Shown piece after piece: positions 58,123 to 64,000 of a stretch of 64,000 nucleotides of DNA. The translations under genes were made by a program, and so were the position numbers. This DNA comes from Bufo bufo (taxonomy: Eukaryota; Chordata; Amphibia; Anura; Bufonidae). Where the stretch lies: the NCBI RefSeq assembly GCF_905171765.1, contig NC_053392.1:506956556-507020555 (forward strand), read 5' to 3'. Below the pieces are notes generated by a model. That model saw only the letters and a program-made list of their open reading frames with translations, ran no database searches and was not told where the DNA came from. Within the stretch, counting starts at the first letter, position 1. Every line of letters begins with the position of its first letter.

Positions 58123-58450
58123 TCTTACAATACACAGGGGAGCGGAGGATAATATCCCTGAGTGATAGCAATAGCATGCTAGGCCAAAATCTGTGTGTGT
58201 GCATCTCCACGCAGTTCAAATGTATTTATTTATTTCTAATTAAAGTTTGTAAAACAAGCATATAAGTGTCTTACAATATGCTGGGTAGTGGAGGATAACA
58301 TCTGTGAGTGATAATGTGAAAAACTAGAAAAAAATCTGTGATGTTTCATCTCCACACAGTTCAAATTGCATTTTTTGGGGTTGAAGTTCTTACAATACAC
58401 AAGGTAGTGGAGGATAATAACTATGAGTGATATATTTGGCAAAAATCTTT
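58123..58450. repeat. ~125-145-bp tandem repeat, 3 units
   Basis: Starts near 58123, 58268 and 58390, each with 'cttacaata', 'gtggaggataa' and 'gagtgata', then 'catctccacacagttcaaat' in two of them. No coding role. Confidence 0.75.
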
Positions 58451-59182
58451 GTTGGTTGACCTTTAGAAAACACTAACAAAGCTAAAAAGTATTCAGGTGC
58501 ACGTTCCTATAATTCATATAAATATCAAAAAAGCCTGACTGGAACGCTCGAAAATATCCAAAACAAAAAAGTCTTTATTGGTAATTGATGTATTAAAATC
58601 ATGGGGTATATAACCCAAATTTGTCATGAACAACAGGCTAAAAAGAGGTTCATAATATATGGGTGGTAAATGGATTTACACCAGTTCCCATGTAGTTTCG
58701 TTCTAAGCCGGGACTAAAGGACGTACTGGTATGTTGCTGTGCTGCACCCCCACCACATAAACGTCCACACAGTCCTGGCAGAACCTATATTAGCTGCAAA
58801 GTCTGAATGCAGGCACATGGAAAGCTGCGGGTATGCACTCAGACTAATGCTATCATCTCAGATTTCAAATAATTGTGTAAATAAACCTGATATAGTCTCT
58901 AACTTATATTGCTTAGAATGTGGCATATATATCAGCCAGCTCATTTCTGGATACCCCCTATAAAGATGTAGCTAAGTAAAAGTCCATATATAGGAGACCC
59001 ACAGTGCCGATACCTATACTACAGTTATGCTGCTGTACTGAGGCAGTGGTCTCTACGTCTTTATGATCTCTCTAGTGTGCTCCTGATGACGTGCAGGGTT
59101 CCACACGCACAGAAATGCATTGAGCCTACTTTTTGAGAGTTAGATGTGAAGTGCCCTCAGCTGTGGGGCACTTTTGTATTAG
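58451..59182. other. Unassigned interval, perhaps Penelope-like
   Basis: Contains 'aaaaagtctttattggt' and, at ~59090-59125, 'cctgatgacgtgcagggtt' followed by 'cagaaatgcattgag', loosely like the terminal region of Penelope-like elements. No frame supports this. The exact 5' break of the CR1 element lies at its right edge. Confidence 0.3.
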
Positions 59183-59215
59183 CTGGCTGTTACTCATGCC
59201 TGGTTACTTTGTCAG

Positions 59216-60037
59216 TTGACTGCAGGGTCTCCTATATATGAAATATTTAAAAAAGCTGAAATATTTAAATTATCTGTTAAACAAACTCCAGCTAGGACTG
59301 CTGCAATGCCACTGCCACAGAGGACCCCCAGAAATGGCAGATGGGTTAATGTAGGTTCTGGAAGTCTTAGAGTGGTGGATAGAAGACATGTCCCACAGTC
59401 GGTGGTTCTCCATAATTCATTTGCAGCACTCTCAGAATGTAAGGACAACATGGATATGGACTCAAGCACAGAGGGTGAGAAACCATCGACTCCTATGTCT
59501 AATGTATGCAACAAAAAAGATAAAGTGAAGTCTCAAAGGATGCAGCTGTTGCTGGGTGATTCAATCATAAGAAGTGTGGAGCTTAAAGAAAATGGTTTTG
59601 TGAGATGTCTCCCTGGGGCTACTGCTAGAAGAGATAGAAGACGTATTATTAATATTGTTAAGCAAGCAAAGCAGGAAGGGGACGTGGATGTTCTTGTCCA
59701 TCTAGGGACAAATGACCTGGCTTGCAATGAAGTGTCAGAGGTGAAAAAATCTTTTATCACACTTGGTAATGACGTACAGGATTTTGCATCCACCATTTCA
59801 TTTTCTGAAGTTCTGCCTGTGCATAATGTTCAGAATGATAGGCAGAGGCGCATAAAGGAGTTCAACATATGGCTTGGTAAATGGTGTCAAGAGCAAGGAT
59901 TTGGCTTTGTTTCTCATGATAGCTCTACTTGGAATAGAAAGGAACTGTACAAAAAAGATGGTTTGCTTCTTTCTCTCAAAGGAACAAATGTACTTAGTAA
60001 ACAACTCCAAGAATTTGCGAAAGAGTATTTAAACTAG
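59216..60037 (+). CDS. CR1 ORF1 protein, partial, esterase-type domain
   Basis: About 270 codons, open from the truncated 5' side; the first ATG is at 59306. An N-terminal block (GRWVNVGSGS, VLHNSFAALSE) is typical of CR1 ORF1. From residue ~105 there is a GDSL/SGNH esterase-like domain: LLLGDSIIRS (Ser of block I), VLVHLGTNDL (block III), KKDGLLLSLKGTNVL (block V). Block V normally reads DGxHLS; residue 251, the expected catalytic His, is Leu (CTT at 59966-59968). In CR1 this domain is thought to aid membrane or RNP association. Esterase activity is unlikely in this copy. ORF1 ends TAG 60035-60037, 17 nt before the next listed codon start of ORF2. Confidence 0.9.
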   Translation: MTAGSPIYEIFKKAEIFKLSVKQTPARTAAMPLPQRTPRNGRWVNVGSGSLRVVDRRHVPQSVVLHNSFAALSECKDNMDMDSSTEGEKPSTPMSNVCNKKDKVKSQRMQLLLGDSIIRSVELKENGFVRCLPGATARRDRRRIINIVKQAKQEGDVDVLVHLGTNDLACNEVSEVKKSFITLGNDVQDFASTISFSEVLPVHNVQNDRQRRIKEFNIWLGKWCQEQGFGFVSHDSSTWNRKELYKKDGLLLSLKGTNVLSKQLQEFAKEYLN

Positions 60038-60054
60038 GAAGGGGGGGCAAAAGA

Positions 60055-62883
60055 GTGAAAATAAAAGAGTCCAATTGCCCCCCGAAACAATGCCAGAACA
60101 GGCCAGAAGCACTGAGGTTAAGAAATGATAAGCTCAGAGTCCTGTCTACAAATGCTCGCAGTTTAGGTAAAAAAATCAATGAACTTGGGTCAATAATGGC
60201 ATCTGAGAATGTAGATTTAGTGGCTGTTACGGAGACATGGTTTAATGAAAGAAATGACTGGGACATAACCATACCAGGGTACTCTTTATACAGAAGAGAC
60301 AGAGAAGGCAAGAAAGGAGGAGGAGTGGCCCTGTATGTGAAAGATAGCATTAAATCTAACCTAATACAAGTTGGTGAGGCCAACATAGAGTCAGTTTGGG
60401 TTACGTTGCAGTTTGCTAACCATGCAGTAACTCGTGTAGGTGTGATATATAGACCACCTGGTCAAGTTAAAGAACTAGATGATCTACTAGTTGAAGAAAT
60501 AGCTAAAATGACAATGAAAGGAGAAGTTATCATTATGGGAGATTTCAATCTTCCAGATATAAGCTGGAAAACCAAAATAGCAAGTTCTACCAGGAGTACA
60601 GATATTCTAAATTCCCTACTGGGGTTATCTCTACAACAAGTGGTTGAGGAGCCAACCCGGAGGGAGGCCATTTTGGATTTGGTATTCACAAACGGGGATT
60701 CGGTATATGATGTCATTGTAGGCGAAACCTTGGGATCTAGTGATCACCAGTCAGTGTGGTTTAATATAAGAACTGTGAAAGAGTCCCACCACACAAAAAC
60801 AAAAGTTTTAGATTTTAGAAAAACAGACTTTTCAAAAATGAAATTAGTCATAAATGAGTCCTTATCAGACTGGAACGGATTACATGGAGTCCAGGAGAAA
60901 TGGGACTACTTAAAAGGTGCATTATTGAAGGCAACAGAAAATTGCATTAGACTCGTCAGTAAAAGCAAAAAAAGGAGGAGACCAATGTGGTACTCAGCAG
61001 AAGTGGCCCAAATCATTAAAAATAAAAAGCTAGCATTTTGTAATTATAAAAAAACCCAGAGCAATGAAGATAAGGAAATCTACAAGATTAGGCAGAGAGA
61101 GGCCAAGCAAGTTATAAGAACTTCTAAAGCGCAGGCAGAAGAAAAACTAGCTCAGTCTATGAAAAAAGGGGATAAGACATTCTTCAGATATATAAATGAA
61201 AAAAGGAAATTAAAACAAGGAATAACTAAATTAAAAACAAAGGACGGAAGGTATGTAGAAGAGAATAAAGGGCTAGCCGACTGCCTTAATGAATACTTCT
61301 GTTCAGTTTTTACAAAAGAAAAAGGAGAAGGACCTCCACTAGAAAGAATGACTATTAAATCGTTTGATGCATGTATCTTTACAGAGGAAGATGTTCTAAG
61401 TTTGCTGTCTAAGGTGAAGACAGATAAGTCACAGGGGCCTGATGAGATACACCCAAAATTATTAAAAGAGCTTAGTGGTGAGCTGGCAAAACCGTTAACA
61501 GATTTATTTAACCAATCATTAGTAACAGGAGTCGTCCCGGAAGATTGGAAATTGGCAAATGTCGTGCCCATTCACAAGAAAGGTAGTAGGGAGGAATCGA
61601 GCAACTATAGACCAGTGAGTCTGACATCAATAGTAGGCAAATTAATGGAAACCCTATTAAAGGATAGGATTGTGGAACATCTAAAATCCCATGGATTGCA
61701 AGATGAAAAACAACATGGGTTTACTTCAGGGAGATCATGTCAAACAAATCTTATAGATTTTTTTGACTGGGTGAATAAAATAATAGACGGTGGAGGTGCA
61801 GTAGACATCGCATATCTAGATTTTAGTAAGGCTTTTGACACTGTCCCACATAGAAGACTTATCAATAAACTGCAGTCATTGAGCATGGACTCCCATATTG
61901 TTGAGTGGATTAGGCAGTGGCTGAGTGACAGACAACAGAGGGTTGTAGTCAATGGAGAACATTCAAAACAAGGTAATGTTACCAGTGGGGTTCCACAGGG
62001 ATCTGTACTGGGACCGATTTTGTTTAATATCTTCATAAGTGATATTGCAAAAGGCCTCGCTGGTAAGGTTTGTCTTTTTGCTGATGACACAAAGATATGT
62101 AACAGGGTTGATGTTCCTGGAGGGAAACGCCAAATGGAAAAGGATTTAGGAAAACTAGAAGAATGGTCAGAACTCTGGAAACTGAAATTTAATGTGGATA
62201 AGTGCAAGATAATGCACCTGGGGCGTAAAAACCCAAGGGCAGAATATAGAATATTTGACACAGTCCTGACCTCAGTATCTGAGGAAAGGGATTTAGGAGT
62301 AATTATTTCAGAAGACTTAAAGGTGGGAAGACAATGTAATAGAGCAGCACGAAATGCCAGCAGAATGCTTGGATGTATAGGGAGAGGTATAAGCAGTAGA
62401 AAGAGTGAAGTGCTTATGCCGCTGTACAGAACACTGGTGAGACCTCACTTGGAGTATTGTGCGCAGTACTGGAGGCCATATGTCCAGAAGGATATAGATA
62501 CTCTAGAGAGAGTTCAGAGAAGAGCTACTAAACTAGTACATGGATTGCAGGATAAAACTTACCAGGAAAGGTTAAAGGACCTTAATATGTATAGCTTGGA
62601 AGAAAGAAGAGACAGAGGGGATATGATAGAAACTTTTAAATACATAAAGGGAATCAACTCGGTAAAGGAAGAGAGCATATTTAAAAGAAGAAAAACTACC
62701 ACAAGAGGACACAGTTTTAAATTAGAGGGGCAAAGGTTTAAAAGTAATATAAGGAAGTATTACTTTACTGAGAGAGTAGTGGATGCATGGAATAGCCTTC
62801 CTGCAGAAGTGGTAGCTGCAAATACAGTGAAGGGGTTTAAGCATGCATGGGATAGGCATAAGGCCATCCTTCATATAAGATAG
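60055..62883 (+). CDS. CR1 ORF2: AP endonuclease and reverse transcriptase
   Basis: 943 codons without a stop, ending TAG 62881-62883, close to the usual CR1 ORF2 length. Endonuclease at residues ~28-240, with N33 (STNARS), E60 (VAVTETWF), D163/N165 (MGDFNLPD), D208 (ILDLVFTN) and D230-H231 (GSSDHQ), all catalytic positions filled. Reverse transcriptase ~495-760: NYRPVSLTS, AYLDFSKAFDTV, SGVPQGSVLGP and FADD at 675-678. A C-terminal domain has RPHLEYC and CR1-typical LERVQRRATKLV. The frame opens with GTG at 60055; the first ATG is codon 48, beyond N33, so a canonical start that preserves the endonuclease is missing. It may have been lost by mutation or may depend on re-initiation after ORF1. 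The protein otherwise looks intact. Confidence 0.95.
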   Translation: MKIKESNCPPKQCQNRPEALRLRNDKLRVLSTNARSLGKKINELGSIMASENVDLVAVTETWFNERNDWDITIPGYSLYRRDREGKKGGGVALYVKDSIKSNLIQVGEANIESVWVTLQFANHAVTRVGVIYRPPGQVKELDDLLVEEIAKMTMKGEVIIMGDFNLPDISWKTKIASSTRSTDILNSLLGLSLQQVVEEPTRREAILDLVFTNGDSVYDVIVGETLGSSDHQSVWFNIRTVKESHHTKTKVLDFRKTDFSKMKLVINESLSDWNGLHGVQEKWDYLKGALLKATENCIRLVSKSKKRRRPMWYSAEVAQIIKNKKLAFCNYKKTQSNEDKEIYKIRQREAKQVIRTSKAQAEEKLAQSMKKGDKTFFRYINEKRKLKQGITKLKTKDGRYVEENKGLADCLNEYFCSVFTKEKGEGPPLERMTIKSFDACIFTEEDVLSLLSKVKTDKSQGPDEIHPKLLKELSGELAKPLTDLFNQSLVTGVVPEDWKLANVVPIHKKGSREESSNYRPVSLTSIVGKLMETLLKDRIVEHLKSHGLQDEKQHGFTSGRSCQTNLIDFFDWVNKIIDGGGAVDIAYLDFSKAFDTVPHRRLINKLQSLSMDSHIVEWIRQWLSDRQQRVVVNGEHSKQGNVTSGVPQGSVLGPILFNIFISDIAKGLAGKVCLFADDTKICNRVDVPGGKRQMEKDLGKLEEWSELWKLKFNVDKCKIMHLGRKNPRAEYRIFDTVLTSVSEERDLGVIISEDLKVGRQCNRAARNASRMLGCIGRGISSRKSEVLMPLYRTLVRPHLEYCAQYWRPYVQKDIDTLERVQRRATKLVHGLQDKTYQERLKDLNMYSLEERRDRGDMIETFKYIKGINSVKEESIFKRRKTTTRGHSFKLEGQRFKSNIRKYYFTERVVDAWNSLPAEVVAANTVKGFKHAWDRHKAILHIR

Positions 62884-62957
62884 GGCCGGGGGCTATCCAT
62901 AGTATTCAGTATATTGGGCAGACTAGATGGGCCAAATGGTTCTTATCTGCCGACACA

Positions 62958-62988
62958 TTCTATGTTTCTATGTTTCTATGTTTCTATG
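62958..62988 (+). repeat. CR1 3' tail (TTCTATGT)n
   Basis: Four 8-bp units directly after the conserved 3' untranslated stretch ('gatgggccaaatggttctta'). Such tails mark where the reverse transcriptase begins copying. Confidence 0.95.
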
Positions 62989-62989
62989 A

Positions 62990-64000
62990 GCTTTCTGCCG
63001 GAAGACAGAAGCATTGCCCTATGAAACTGTGCAAGAACAAAATAAGACTTGGGCAGGCAAACACTAACACAGGCACCACAGTTCTATTGAACCACATGAA
63101 GTGGCATCACCGCATCCCATGGGCAAGCAAAGGTGGCAGCTAGTTACCACAACAGGAGTTCCCTCCCTCTCCCGGTCCCCCTTGCGGGAGCCAGGACGCA
63201 ATCACGGGCAGTACAGTGTCTTCACATGATCATTATCCCTTTCTGTCTATCCGGATGGTGCGCAAGCTCCATTACCACCTGGCCAAGTTGCTGGTGATGA
63301 AGTCGCTGCAATATCATTTAGTCAAGTCTGCTGCCTTTAGGGAGCTGACGGTGGTTGCTCAGTAACACTGGAAGATACAATTATTTCTCCCAAAAAGACA
63401 TGCCTGCCTTGTACTCTCATGTGGCAGAGAAAGTGGACCGCTCCCTGGGATTTTGACTGTGCAGCAAGGTTCCATCACGTTGGACACCTGGAGCAGCTCT
63501 TATTGGCATGGACACTACATGTCTTTTGATGCCCACTGGGTCAATGTTTTTTGTTGGGAGGCAGCACCATGACAATGAGGACAGGTCCTTTTGATCCCCT
63601 ACAATTGTGGCAGCCTTGCTTCCACACCAGGCACTTATCGGCCTCCTCCACCTCCTCCTCCATGGACACGCTCCTCTCCCCAACAGCAACAGAGCACAGT
63701 GTCGCTCCCACTCCCCCTCCTTCCTATCATATGTGTCAAATCAAGGATTGCCACGCTGTGCTGGAGCTAATCGGCTTGGGCAAAAATAGTCACACAAACG
63801 AGCAGTTGCTAAAGTACATCAAGCAGCAAATATCCCACTGGCTGTCACCCCACTGACTCCAACTCGGCAGGATGGTCAGTGACAAAAGGTAAAACATCAT
63901 GGCCCCCCTGAACTTGGGGAAAATAACACATGCTCCCTGCATGGTGCACGTCATCAACCTAGTTGTGCAATGATTTTTCAAAAAGTACACTAGCCTTTGC
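62990..64000 (+). pseudogene. hAT transposase relic I, runs off window
   Basis: Most similar to unit H. A degraded BED region (NTGTT..LNHMKWHH, ~63075-63105), then LAKLLVMKSLQYHLVKSAAF (63280-63345), SITLDTWSSSYWHGHYMSF (63470-63530; the first Asp block is TLDTW here), ICQIKDCHAVLELIGL and HWLSPH (63730-63856), and a VSDKR-like second Asp block with VHVINLVV remnants (63870-63970). Frames shift repeatedly and stops are frequent. The CR1 element lies just upstream, so the N terminus may be displaced or lost. Confidence 0.82.

Larger units (their letters stand above)
59183..62990 (+). mobile_element. CR1-type non-LTR retrotransposon, 5'-truncated
   Basis: Two consecutive frames (ORF1 with esterase-like domain, ORF2 with AP endonuclease and reverse transcriptase) and a 3' end of (TTCTATGT)n repeats, the combination diagnostic of CR1/L3-like LINEs. 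The 5' part of ORF1 is absent, as usual after incomplete reverse transcription. The frame is open from 59183 to the ORF1 stop. Confidence 0.95.

Overview
The window looks like vertebrate nuclear DNA made almost entirely of transposable elements. I found no host exon I would defend, no rRNA, no functional tRNA and no CRISPR array. The mix suggests an anuran amphibian, though this is inference from repeat composition: hAT transposase relics with BED zinc fingers, Tc1/mariner elements flanked by TA, a single-ORF chromodomain Ty3/gypsy retrotransposon, a CR1 LINE, a probable Penelope-like fragment, and many palindromic MITEs. Species cannot be named from this.

Layout. 9-9205: left end of a hAT-type element leading into a 38-bp minisatellite, interrupted by three complete Tc1-like elements (771-2561, 2715-4285, 5241-6883). 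A truncated fourth Tc1 copy follows at 9206-9600. 9601-19215: a decayed hAT transposase gene (+) split by a young, structurally complete gypsy element (11577-16914, - strand). 19320-22475: a second hAT relic with a 105-bp tandem array. 22661-28268: palindromic MITEs, 41-bp and ~20-bp minisatellites, and tRNA-like pol III boxes. 28395-32826: a third hAT relic (- strand) next to a non-autonomous hAT insertion with an exact 8-bp target duplication. 34580-35097: a short hAT-like MITE.

35799-53635 is best read as one 17.8-kb composite hAT element with near-matching 8-bp flanks. Its transposase gene is fragmented by a 4.4-kb foldback hAT element (36450-40894), a 4.1-kb hAT element carrying 21 tandem repeats (43906-48032), and an unclassified ~1.1-kb insertion. 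53636-59182 holds MITEs, foldbacks and a Tc1 3' end. 59183-62990 is a 5'-truncated CR1 LINE with a full-length endonuclease/reverse transcriptase ORF. 62990-64000 is a further hAT relic running off the window.

How the parts relate. The elements form a readable insertion stratigraphy: old hAT coding units were hit by later hAT, Tc1, LINE and LTR insertions, and several target duplications can be read exactly. The gypsy element is youngest (LTRs equal in length and identical by eye; intact 1443-codon gag-pol). The CR1 ORF2 and one Tc1 copy with a single stop are also young. The most unusual signals are the repeated association of hAT-type elements with internal tandem arrays of unrelated period, and outward-facing tRNA-like A/B boxes inside hairpins of hAT foldback elements.
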